Assembly (NCBI GenBank): GCA_964036315.1
Contig: OZ038485.1
Span: 75,917,460 to 75,981,459 of the forward strand
Origin: Acanthosepion esculentum
Lineage: Eukaryota > Mollusca > Cephalopoda > Sepiida > Sepiidae
Reading direction: 5' to 3'
DNA length: 64,000 bases
The notes under the pieces were generated by a model. The model did not search any database, was not told the origin of the DNA, and saw nothing but the letters and a program-made list of their open reading frames with translations. Of the stretch, positions 47,961 through 58,300 are shown piece by piece (the stretch's first letter is position 1; each line of letters opens with the position of its first letter). A program made the translations under genes and the position numbers.

Positions 47961-48779
47961 AATCATTTATTCAGATATATTGGATATCATATATGTTTCT
48001 ATGGTCTATATCTTTGAATATTATTACAAATAAAAATTCATGTTCTACTGAGTTTGTTTGCATAATGAACCTAACATCCTGAAAATATTTTTTTTTTTAA
48101 TGAGGATAAATATAAATTGAAACTTGAATGATATATTGCTTATATAAATATATTCTGAATATTTTATCAACATCATTATTTCATGAAAACACTGATTTGT
48201 ATGATAAAATCTAGAATTATGCATTTATAAGGTTTATAAACAATATCTAAGCTTAATATGAAAATTTAAATGAAGCATGATTCTTATATAAAAGTTGAGT
48301 ATTGTTTATATTAAAAGGAAATATGTAAGTATTTTTAGAAATAGCTACAGTCTTTATAGAAAATCAGAACGATAGATATCAACACAATAATAGAGTAATT
48401 AAGGATTTCTGGCTATTTTGTGACTCAGTCCTATGAGCTGTAGAGAAAAGATGAGTCACAGGTTTACCTGAAACTTTCATCTGCAAGGCTAATGCAGACC
48501 TATAGGGTCAATATCATTGGTTGCTAGTTAGCATAGGGATAAGATTATTATGAAATGTTATAATTCAATGGAGCTTAGCATATAATGCTACTGTTATTAA
48601 TGAAGAAGGCAGGAATAGAAACAATGCAGTGATGAGAATCAGATTTAATATGAAAAGACAAAAATATGATCATATTAGTAAACAATGATTATGTGAATGA
48701 AATTATATTTGTTGTTTTGTGTTGCATAAATAGTCTTCCAAAACATCAATCTGATTTACAAAACAAATTTATTAAAGTA
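47961..48779. other. AT-rich DNA, no gene recognised
   Basis: A slightly GC-richer patch at 48420-48540 shows no recognised motif. Confidence 0.5.
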
Positions 48780-49510
48780 CTAGCAGCATGGCCCGGCATT
48801 GCCCGTGCTTGATTAAAAAATCGTACGACTCATACAGCAATCGCTATCACTAGACTTAAAATATTTTTGCCCTTCCTTGCCTTTAAAGGAGTGCCCTTTG
48901 CCATGCTGATGTTGTTACATGCCTTACTTCTTGCCAATCTCACACTGCAAATTTTTTCTAAGCTCTATACTAAACATTAAATCTGTTGCGAAAAAAGAAC
49001 TAAGCAAAATGAACACAAAACAATCAGCTTTCAAAAAGGACTCGTAACTGGAAAAACTGAATGAATAAAGAATGTTAACAACAAATACTTTTCACACCCA
49101 ACCCAGTTCTGCAGAATCAGAATCAACATTGAGTTTAAGCAAGCCAATGAGCCAATTGGAGTAAAGTGCCATGCAGATTTAAATTTTTCCCACTTGTGAC
49201 GAATGCAGCTATCAATTTTTTTTGCATGCTAGCATGCTAGTTAACATTCGTGTCAGTCAGCTGTTGGCTCTCACGCTGGCCAATAGAATTTTCCTGCCTA
49301 TTCATGGCAGCCAGCTATAGGCTCTCACTCTGGCCAGTAGAAAATGGCCGCAAACTACATGAAAACTGCCATAGAAGCATGAAAAAATCGATTATTTCCA
49401 CTATTGATGGGAGTTGGGAAATGCAAAGTCAGTCTTGGCCTTCCCGCTACTTGGAGCATGTGCATGTAAATTTTGGTGCAAATCTGTCAAAAATTGCAGC
49501 CGTGCATTCG

Positions 49511-49542
<32 letters not shown>

Positions 49543-49560
49543 CCTGCCTTTTATAGATAG
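48780..49560 (+). repeat. Unclassified interspersed repeat ending in (AC)n
   Basis: Begins near CTAGCAGCATGGCCCGGCATTG and is less A/T-rich than its surroundings. It ends with TTGGTGCAAATCTGTCAAAA, GCATTCGTT and an (AC)n run at 49512-49540, followed by CTTTTATAGATAGAGATA. The layout resembles non-LTR-type repeats whose 3' ends are microsatellites. No ORF is recognisable, and the family is not identified. Confidence 0.45.
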
Positions 49561-49617
49561 AGATATTGTTAATTAAGTAATAGCAATAGTATATAACTTC
49601 TTTTAGAGTGGTTGTGG

Positions 49618-49676
49618 GATGTATGTATGCATGTATGTATGTATGTATGTGTGTGTCTCTGTGTGTGTCTCTGTGT

Positions 49677-49738
<62 letters not shown>

Positions 49739-49771
49739 AGACAGAGACAGAGAGACATACACGCACACACA
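49618..49771. repeat. (ATGT)n/(GT)n/(AGAGAC)n microsatellite
   Basis: ATGTATGT words pass into CTCTGTGTGT repeats, a long (GT)n run to about 49735, and then GAGAGACAGAGAC-type repeats. Both-strand open frames made of Cys-Val or His-Thr repeats here are translation artefacts. Confidence 0.95.
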
Positions 49772-49856
49772 ATAGGAAAACTATTCTTTACAAATGTGTT
49801 TTGTCCTCTGATGGACTTCATCAAGGTAAATGTAAGGATTTTATTTTTACAACATG
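49772..49856 (-). repeat. Short inverted repeat arm with hammerhead-like core (left)
   Basis: The reverse complement closely matches 51869-51952. Shared blocks are AGTCCATCAGAGGA, AAAGAATAG and AATCCTTACATTT. The minus strand reads TTGATGAAGTCC, ATCAGA, GGAC, AAAAC. This has the hammerhead arrangement UGAUGA, stem II GUCC/GGAC, AAA, with substitutions at the first and the GAAA positions. Confidence 0.75.
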
Positions 49857-50097
49857 TATTTATTGTGACACTATTTAGCTATGGTAATTGACTAAATAAT
49901 TAATCATAGAAATTAAAAATGGAAAATACTTAAAGCAAGAAAGAGCTATACCAAGCGACATTATTTTTTTTAACAAAAGAAAAATGGTTAAAAGATTTTA
50001 TTTCAATTACAAAGAAAGATATTTTCTTTTCGCAGAAGACGGAAAATTCGTAAGAGAAGCAGATTTCGGATTCTGTCAGAATTAATTAATGTCATGA
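49857..50097. other. AT-rich spacer, no gene recognised
   Basis: Lies between the left inverted arm and the LTR-like block, with no motif. Confidence 0.4.
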
Positions 50098-51663
50098 TGT
50101 GACAAGGGAGACAGAAATATGGGGAAGAATTGTGATTCACCACACATGTAGCAATAATAAAAATTTCAATTCAGCCAACTGCATGTAAACAAGAGATAAA
50201 TATGAATACAGATCTTGATATGAAAAAAAGGAATCATTGTTGTTGCCTGTTCAAACTGTTAGTGGCAGACTTTCTGTCGCCAAGAGCAGGCATCTGGAAA
50301 TGCGACAATATTAAGACACTTGATCTCAGGTGGAAACGACCACCCAGTTAAAGGTTGACTAGCAGTGATTAATGAGTCGGTAGAGATCCTGCTAAGTGGA
50401 TTTTGGGTGGCTCAGGATAAGATATGATAAAAAGAATTTTTAATTATGGCAATGTGGACTTCATAAAAATTCTGGCCAATAGAAAAGAAAGAAAGAAAAG
50501 GGAAGATAATATTTTTTTCTGGATGATAATTTTAAGAAGGCCAGTCTAGCCATGCCCATGCTGCGAGCAATTATTGGCCAAGTGGTAGCATGGGTGGTAG
50601 GTGGAGGTGAATGTATGAGAAAGAAGGAGAACTTGTTGAGGCCCACTGAAGGGATTGGTATGAGATACCAATATGAGAAAGGAAGAGTTTAGGAGGATAA
50701 TTCTCTTCCGAACTCTCCTTACAGAAGGGGGAGAACCCCTCTAAAACAGAAAGTAATTGACTTCCAAAAATGGGAAGTGATAAATTTTCCTGTCTGAAGA
50801 TGAAGCGAATACTTATTGGGGATTTGGAATTATCGAAGAACCCAAACCATGTCCGGCCCCACACCGGTTTTGGTCGATGTCCATATAAACGAACGTCCCC
50901 GGACGTTCAAGCAGTTGGAGTTAAGTTCGAGTTAAGCTCCAGTTCAGGAGTTGAGTTGAGTTGCAGTTGGAGACTGTGCCTTGCAGAAGCTGACCACAAG
51001 ATTCCACATTTTTTCGACTTTAGACTTCCCACCAAGATCGACTTAGATTTTTAACCAAAAGCGAGTTTTAACGAAGATCGACTTAGACTTCTAACCAGAA
51101 GCAAGTTTTACTGAATATCAACCAGAAGCAAGTTTTACTGAATATCAACTTAGATACCAAAAGCAGTTTATTGAAAAACAACTTAAGATATCAGAACTCA
51201 CTTAAGAAACACAAAAAGTGTCACGAATCTATAGAAGCGGGTTGGGAGAGAGACGCACTACTGTATTCAACAGACAGATATAAAGATAATTGTTATTTCT
51301 CAACATATTTGAACCTCTTGAGTTTGTTCCATTATTTTTCTTTTACATACACTTGTGCGGTATCACCTTCACCCCAGATTCAGCTTGCACTACAGCCCGA
51401 TGTCTGATTGATTTTGTCTACCTAAGATCAAATCACAACGTGGGTAGGTTAGACTAGAGATCAAAACAGTCACTTTGGTGACCAGAAGTTGGAGGCGAGC
51501 TGAGAACGACAAAGTTGATACCGAATCTAACCAGACACAGGGAGGTCAGTGTCACACATTGGGGCAGTGATCGACGCTCGAGTGGTTGTGGGTGTCACAC
51601 AATTGGTGCTGCGACGAAGACATCGACCGCAACCACCCGAACCATCCAGGGGTTAGTGTCACA
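50098..51663 (+). repeat. LTR-like block (possible solo LTR with leader)
   Basis: About 1.57 kb, GC-richer than its surroundings, running from TGTGACAAGGG to GTTAGTGTCACA, with complementary TGTGACA/TGTCACA edges. It contains a TATA-like CCATATAAACG at 50879, a small palindrome ACGTCCCCGGACGT just after it, and three GTGTCACA words at 51550, 51592 and 51656. TTGGTGCTGCGACGAAGA near 51603 resembles a gypsy-type primer-binding region. No target duplication was found and no coding sequence is present, so this is a tentative call. Confidence 0.4.
51015..51185. repeat. Short tandem repeat of about 35-45 bp within the LTR-like block
   Basis: Units built from ACTTAGA, AACCAGAAGCAAGTTTTA and CTGAATATCA are repeated about four times with changes. 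Confidence 0.75.
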
Positions 51664-51868
51664 TTATAAACAGAAGTAAAAAAAATATTGTTTTTCTTAT
51701 TTGTTTATACATATTTATTTATTTATTAGGCATTAACTTACATCACTTAAAATCCTCCATAGTTTAATTTGACTTTCATAGTTAACCTGTAGTATATTTA
51801 TGATCATTCTTAATTTGAAAAATTTTGAAAACCAAAAGATGTTTTAACTTCTTTTTATAATTATATCT

Positions 51869-51952
51869 TGCAAAAACAAAATCCTTACATTTGTCTTGAT
51901 AAAGTCCATCAGAGGAAAAACATGTTAGTAAAGAATAGCTTTCCTTTTTACA
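51869..51952 (+). repeat. Short inverted repeat arm with hammerhead-like core (right)
   Basis: Plus-strand partner of 49772-49856. It reads CTTGATAAAGTCC, ATCAGA, GGA, AAAAC, a more degraded version of the same hammerhead-like core. It is followed directly by the (TA)n tract. Confidence 0.75.
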
Positions 51953-51972
51953 GATACATTTATTTATATCTG

Positions 51973-51978
<6 letters not shown>

Positions 51979-52034
<56 letters not shown>
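51979..52034. repeat. (TA)n(TG)n microsatellite
   Basis: A pure TA run ends in TGTGTGTGTG. Confidence 0.95.
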
Positions 52035-52285
52035 TATATAATGTGTTTGGTAGTAAGAGAAAGGAATAACAATGATTAGAATGAAACAATGTTTATTGTT
52101 GGTAGAGAGTACAGGAATAAAGATTGGGTGCACATGTAATGTCGGGAGTTGAGCCATTTATTATGCCGGCCTGGCTGAGGTCACAAGACATGGTTAGTGC
52201 ACATTTGGTTGATGGAGGTCACAGTTGTAGGTAGTCTTATCATTGGTAGATCTGTTGTGTAGAACCAGGAGTGACGTCATATTGG
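52035..52285. other. Unclassified repeat-like sequence
   Basis: Moderate GC, no motif. It leads into the minisatellite and may be part of the same inserted element. Confidence 0.4.
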
Positions 52286-52289
52286 TGTA

Positions 52290-52680
52290 GTCAAGGTAGA
52301 GCTGTTCTGTGGAGTGGATGTCGCTGGGGTCGACTGTGAAGGGAGTGCATTGTAAATGAGTTGAGCTAGGGCAAAGTAGGTCAAGGTAGGTTTGAATTGA
52401 CATCGGGATTTGGGAAGCCAGTTCCATGGATTAGAGGTTGTTGCATCAAGTGCAAAGGAAGTGCCTTGTAAGCAAGTCGATGCAGAACTGTTCTGTGGAA
52501 TGGAGGTTGCTGCGTTAATTGCAAAGGCAGTGCCTTGTAAGTAAGTTGCAGAAGAGCTTTTCTGTGGGACAGAGGTCGCTGCATTGACGGCGAAGGGAGT
52601 TGAGGTAGAACTGTTCTATGGAGTGGATGTCACTGGGGTTGACTGTGAAGGGAGTGCCCTGTAAACAAGTCAAGGTATGT
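52290..52680. repeat. GC-richer minisatellite, about 60-75-bp units
   Basis: About five diverged units of the type CTGTTCTGTGGAGTGGATGT, then CGCTG, GACTGTGAAGGGAGTGCC, TTGTAAACAAGT. They begin near 52294, 52424, 52487, 52553 and 52609. Minus-strand open frames here are overlapping translations of the unit rather than genes. Confidence 0.85.
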
Positions 52681-53832
52681 TGAGGTAGGCCAAGGTGACA
52701 GTGGGCAGTGGGTGTTGGTATCAATGAAGGCTTGTAGCTGGGAGGAATTGAGGTAGAGATGTTGAGTTGAAAAATGGATAGCTGTGGTGGTCGGTCAAAC
52801 CAAGAAGTGGTAATTATCATTGAAATGTGCGGTCATGTTGAGTGATGGCAGTGAAGGTAGCGATGTTGGCAGTAGTAGTACTTTGCATGGTGGCAGTAAC
52901 AGCAGCAGCAGCAGCAGCACCCTCCAGCCGCAACTGGTCATCCTCAGAACCTGATTTTAAGCAGGTCTGGTAGTCCCATGGGGCATCTTTTTACTGGTGG
53001 GAACATTTGTGATTGGCTAACATCGTGCATGGAGCCTAATGTACAGAAAATGATTCTTGTTATTTCGTTTTCTGCCTTCATGGTGGTTACATCTGGTCAG
53101 CATGCAGAATGAGATCTAATTGCAACAGAGTATAATATATATATATATATGAGTTGTGATTGTATTATGGAGTATTATTTTAAGAATTGCTCTTATTCTT
53201 GTTTATTCTTTGATGGAGGAGGAACATGAACAAAAATTCCCAGTTGATAAAATTATTTGATCAAGAATAACATCCATTGAACAGTTAACAATGCTAAAAT
53301 ATATATCTGTAATATCTGAGAATTATATGTTTGTCTGAAAAAGGTTGGATTATCAATAATTGTTGTCAGATAATAATACACCCACATCCTATTGTGAGAT
53401 GTTAAACATGAAAGTTCAGATAACAGGTGATGAACAATCATTTGGATTTATATTTTTTAAAGAATGTTAGAGAATAATAAAAGTAATGGCTGATAATCAA
53501 GATTGGCTTGAAGTCACTGTGTACATTCATTATTAGATCACATGACTTGAGCTAGTTAAATATATTACTTCTGGAAATACTGTAAAACAATTTTGTTTGC
53601 TATTATTATTATTATTTACATTTGGAATCCACTGAAAGTTATTTTGTTTTACAGTGGTATACATAAAAAAATACAATTTTTAATATGAACTGATAAAAAA
53701 TTACAATGTGAAAAAGTCTTACTAATTTGATTTTTATATGTAATTAACACAAGTCTGTACTATAATTTACTTAAAAAAGAACAACTTAATTTCATAGGTG
53801 TTGACTGTCCAGTTAAAGTTTTCTTCTATTCA
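52681..53832. other. GC-richer tail, CAG run, then AT-rich DNA
   Basis: Non-repetitive GC-richer sequence continues to about 53100 and includes a (CAG)n run at 52898-52920. A short (TA)n lies near 53136-53152. The remainder is A/T-rich and I see no gene. Confidence 0.5.
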
Positions 53833-53886
53833 CCTTTATCCACTGTGCCATGTGTCCTTGGGGACACATGGCACAGTGGATAAAGG
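53833..53886. repeat. Perfect 25-bp fold-back at the SINE head
   Basis: The left arm 53833-53857 (CCTTTATCCACTGTGCCATG onwards) and the right arm 53862-53886 are exact reverse complements with a TTGG spacer. The right arm is the A-box portion of the SINE that follows, so the left arm looks like an inverted copy of it. Confidence 0.97.
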
Positions 53887-54158
53887 CGTTGGTTAGATCC
53901 AATGATAGGACCCAAAGAGTGTGAGTTCAATACCTGGTTAAGGCAGTGGAGAACTTTCAGAGGAAAAATTAATAGGAGATAACTGACATCCATTAAACAT
54001 GGCACATGGAACTAGAACAGTCTACCCCAGTGAGTGAAATAAAGGGTTCAGTTTGACATTCCAACCAACTGAAGAAGGCGGAAGTGTACAATGATCGAAA
54101 CGTTGTAATAAATATGGCGACAAAGATGAGGACAATAGTTCGAATAATGTAAATAATC
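53860..54158 (+). repeat. SINE, family A, tRNA-derived, best copy
   Basis: The head carries TGGCACAGTGGATAAAGGCG (A box) and GTGAGTTCAATACC (B box) about 55 bp on, matching tRNA-type Pol III promoters. The body shares with the other copies AGAACAGTCTACCCC and GACATTCCAACC. The tail has CTGAAGAAGGC, a loop, and ATCGAAACGTTGT (54069-54106), a hammerhead-like core, followed by ATATGGCGACAAAGATGAGG. The total is about 300 bp. No A tail is seen. Confidence 0.75.
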
Positions 54159-54869
54159 ATCAAAACCAGCCTTATCAATAGGTAAACATAAAAGTTGTCT
54201 AGAAAAAAACAGGATTTCTTTGTGCTCTCATTTCTTATGGTCATATTCTTTTTGATATTTGTATAGCTACATACATTAAAAATCAAGTTGCTTTGGATTA
54301 ACTTGCTTATAATTTATTTGTTTAAAAATATTTTTATACCAGTGACTTCCCATTTTATATTTAGCACTAATATGACATAAACTAAATGAATAATCTTGAA
54401 ATTCTGACTTAACTATTCTTAGTGTTTTAGAATAATTTAATAATGTTTATTAACATTCAACAAGTCAAAATAAAGATGCAGATTTTTAAATGAACTCATA
54501 CCAATTATACTATAAAATTCCCTGTGCTGAGTGTACTGAAGGTCATTTATTGATAAAATGCACACCAGGAGATCTGAAAAGAAGATGAAAATAATATTGA
54601 TGGAAACATGTTTTATTTTTTTGCCTTAAAGCTGTTTTTTATGAAGTTTTATTACTGGTTTAACCCCAATGTAACAGAAATAAAATGTTATGTATCTGCC
54701 TTGAGCTGAACTAATTTTTTGGGATAGGTTTGAGCTTGATTGAGTCATTTATATTTTGTTTATTCATAAATTACTTAGAAAATTAACAAATTACTTTTTT
54801 AAATGTATGCCCCAAAAGCTTTATAGTTTGTTGTAGATATTAATGGCCATTTACTTTGCTTACATTTTG
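54159..54869. other. AT-rich DNA, no gene recognised
   Basis: No motif or repeat is recognised here. Confidence 0.5.
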
Positions 54870-55315
54870 AAAGATTTAAATATTTTTTCATTCTCCATTT
54901 AGTTATTATTCTTTTTCTAAAATCATTTACCTTTCTTTTATTTTTTTTCTATCTTTCTTTATTTTCTCTTTGTTTATCCTGGTTTTTTAAACAATATCTT
55001 GTTTCATTTTTTTCTTATTTTTCTTTTTCATTCCTTTGTGTTTTTATTCATTCACTTTTCCTCATTCTTATTTTTTCATTGCATCTTTCTTTAATTCATA
55101 TTTGATGTCATAGAAGAAAAATGTAATGATTAAGACAAAGAAGAGTTTGTCTTCATCATTACAATTTCCTTTTATGACATCATTCATTTTTTCTTTTTTT
55201 CTTTTTAATTTTTTCTTCTATTCATTCATTTCTCCATAATTTCCATTTATTTATTTTGCATTTTTCTTCATTTTTACATTTTTCTTCAATTCATTCATTC
55301 ATTCATTCATTCATT
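54870..55315. repeat. Pyrimidine-rich low-complexity tract ending in (ATTC)n
   Basis: The plus strand is overwhelmingly T with C (TTTTCTTT-type words). A hairpin is embedded at 55103-55182, and the tract finishes with ATTC repeats at about 55287-55315. Confidence 0.85.
55103..55182. repeat. Imperfect 37-bp hairpin with 6-nt loop
   Basis: The left arm 55103-55139 starts TGATGTCATAGAAG and the right arm 55146-55182 ends TTATGACATCA. They pair with about four mismatches around a GAAGAG loop. It could be a fold-back transposon relic or a small-RNA hairpin. Sequence alone cannot decide. Confidence 0.85.
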
Positions 55316-58300
55316 GAATGTTAATTTTTATTTGTCATCCTTTTATCTATTGTTCATTCATTTTAATTTTTCTTTATCTTTCAAACCTGGTTTGCATTTT
55401 GTCTAATTTTTATTTACTATTTTATAAATTTCTTTTTAATTTTGCAACTGCTTTCATTCTGTCTTTTCTTGCAGTTTCCTACATTTTTTTCTTTCTCCTT
55501 CACTTTATTTTACTCTTTCGTATTATCTGGCTTGCTTATTCCACCATGTCAGTATTTGAATTCATTTCTACAAGAAAACTTTAGGAAATCAATATCAGTT
55601 TACTTCTGTTATTATTTTTATCAGACAATTTTTATCCTATTCCATTTTCTGTCAGAGAAACTCATAAACAAAACTTTGAAATAGATTTCTGAAAGAGCAA
55701 AAAATATAAATTGAAACAAAAATAACTTCAATATTGTAACCAAAGTGGTTATATATCTTTGAGGGTGCAAGTGATAAAAGACTGGACCATTTTCATGAAG
55801 ATTGAAAAAATTTGAAGGACAAGATGCAGAAATGGGCACTTTTAATAAGCAAAAACACCTGTTAAAGAAATGATGTGGAAGTAAAATGCACATGTTTCCT
55901 TATATGGAATGTGCTAAAAATAGTTTTATTTCACATCTCTAAACTGTGATTGTTCACATGATTTTATATCCTGAACATGTTTTTGAACTGATAAGTTTTT
56001 TGAGAGTATAGAAAAGATATTTGAATTATAAATATTTGTAATAAGAATGAAAAATAAATTAGTTAAGAGAAATTATAACAAAAGAGAATACAGTGATCTT
56101 AAGAAATTTGTTAAAATAACCCAGCTTTGTCATAAGATGAAATTCATGGAAGAATCAGTAAGAAACAAATTCACAAACTGTGGCCAATAAGACTTGTGTA
56201 CTAGCCAATCTCTTTAAGACATATCTGATCAATACATGTGCATTTGTGCAGCAGTGGAGAGGGGGTGAAGTTGAAACTGGAGCATGCAGTTCATGATGAC
56301 TGTTAATGCTTACAACAGAAATATGAGAAAATAACGTATTTAAAACTTCAATTAATTCAATTCTTTGTTTTGTTTTGGCAAATTCATCAATCACTTTGTT
56401 GTAAAAAGGGTCAGTATCTCAATCTAACTTTTAAAAAATTTCTTTATTCATGGAAATGAAAACCAAATTAGACAATCTATCTTCATATTGAGAACAAGAA
56501 GCAGCAGTTAACTCGAATTTCTTCTTTTTTTTTACTTTTCTCTATCACTCAGCCTTAAACCCTCAATATTCTTTCTTGGTTCTTCCAAGTTCTTTGTAAC
56601 TGTGCATACAACTGGCATGGGACTGGTCTACTAAAGCAGGGGTCTTCTCTGTCCCTAATGTCCCTTGCCTAAGAAATGAATGAATGGGATATTTTAAGTA
56701 TGATCAAGAGGGCAAAAAGAACAATAAGAATAATTCATTTTTATTGCACAAAATATCTAAGGCATGCAATGCATGCTTTGCATACATGAACACTTCACTA
56801 CTGATGTACAGTGCTGGTAAAAATTAAAATTTGGTTCAGTAGAAATTTAAGCAGTAATTTTCAAGTTAGTCAGTTAATCTAGAAACAAGATTTTCTTTTA
56901 CATTTTTTAGTTATCATCAGATCTGTAGATTTTTCAGACTAAATCCATGGTAACACATTAAATTGAAAATAAATGATTTCCTTCTACAAATGTATTTCTA
57001 AGTATATTCTGACTAAAACAAATTATTAAAATATAAAAATATAAACTTCTGATTCATTTCAGTGGAGTTCTTTTAGCTGAATAAATTTAAATCTAATCAC
57101 AGTGTTACAATCAGTTACAAAAAGGCCTGTAGAAGAAAAACAGAATCTACATGTTAATTACAGTCATAGCTGCTTCCACATTTATTCTTTGCTAGTTTTT
57201 TTAATTGCATTGAAATTACTAGATTTTACCTAAGCAGTAACTCTATATCAATCATATATGAATATTTGATAATGAATGTTACCATTGAACTATTCTTAAA
57301 GTGCATTAGTTTTGTCCTGTGTATTGATTATAAAGTAAATTTTGTGTTGGTGTTCACTTAATGAAGCCATAATAACAGCAAGTAAACTAGGATGGTGAGT
57401 GGGTTGACAGATGAAACAATATTCAAAATGCTTTCAATATGGCAGTTGTGAATGAGAGCAAGCAAGGAATAAAACCAGCAATTTGCTTATCAAACTAAGT
57501 AGATGAGAGAAGATGGTGTCAGAATGATGCTGGATTATAGCCATTCTGAAATGGTTAACTATAGAATGAAGCTTTCAACCTTCATTGCTATTGCCTGAAG
57601 TCAAATATGGTTAATGTCCATCAGTTGCATGGTCTCTTGGATATTTGCTAAAATCAAATTGAACTAAAATTTTTATGGTATTCACTACACTGGCAAATTT
57701 TATAACTGAACACACTAATCCATAGTTATTTTAGCTTGTATTTTTATTTCCAACTTTGCTAAGTTATTCTGTATAATCATAAACTAAGGAAATCATTATT
57801 TTTTATAATAATAGTTTGAATAATAAAAATGAAAATTAACTAATGCATTTTATCTCCTGAACAATGCTAAAAATGTGGGGTTTATTTAGTATTTAATATC
57901 TCAATTAATTGAATATAGTGTATTAATAATGTGAAGATTGTGACTAGTATCAACTTTCAAACACTTAAGTGACTTTATGGGAAAATAGTCATTCTTTAGT
58001 GGAAATCAACTATTATTAATAAGCATTTTTAAGAATTGCATATCATGATTGTTTTCATATAAAATTATCTGTTTATCGTTTATATGTATTTCTTTATAAA
58101 ACAGTGTTTTAAAAAGCCTAAACCCATAAAGAGAAAATTTGCTATAATTAAGTTGTTCAAATTTTTAGTTGAAGCATTGTCATTATTCATATTTTTACTG
58201 GTTTTTCTTTCATCTTATTTTTGTTGCTCTACATCTCATACTTGTAATAATAGAAATACCAGTCTAAATAATAGGTATTTAAGAGGTCATTTTGTTGTGA

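Noticed and set aside
49511..49891. His-Thr and Cys-Val repeat proteins
   Set aside because: Pure (GT)n/(AC)n microsatellite translated in multiple frames.
52194..52820. Overlapping minus-strand frames with Pro/Thr/His-rich repeats
   Set aside because: They follow the minisatellite unit through successive copies and break at each indel.
55318..55684. Hydrophobic frames resembling membrane proteins
   Set aside because: Phe/Leu/Ser bias is produced by the T-rich strand; no ordered motif or splice signals.
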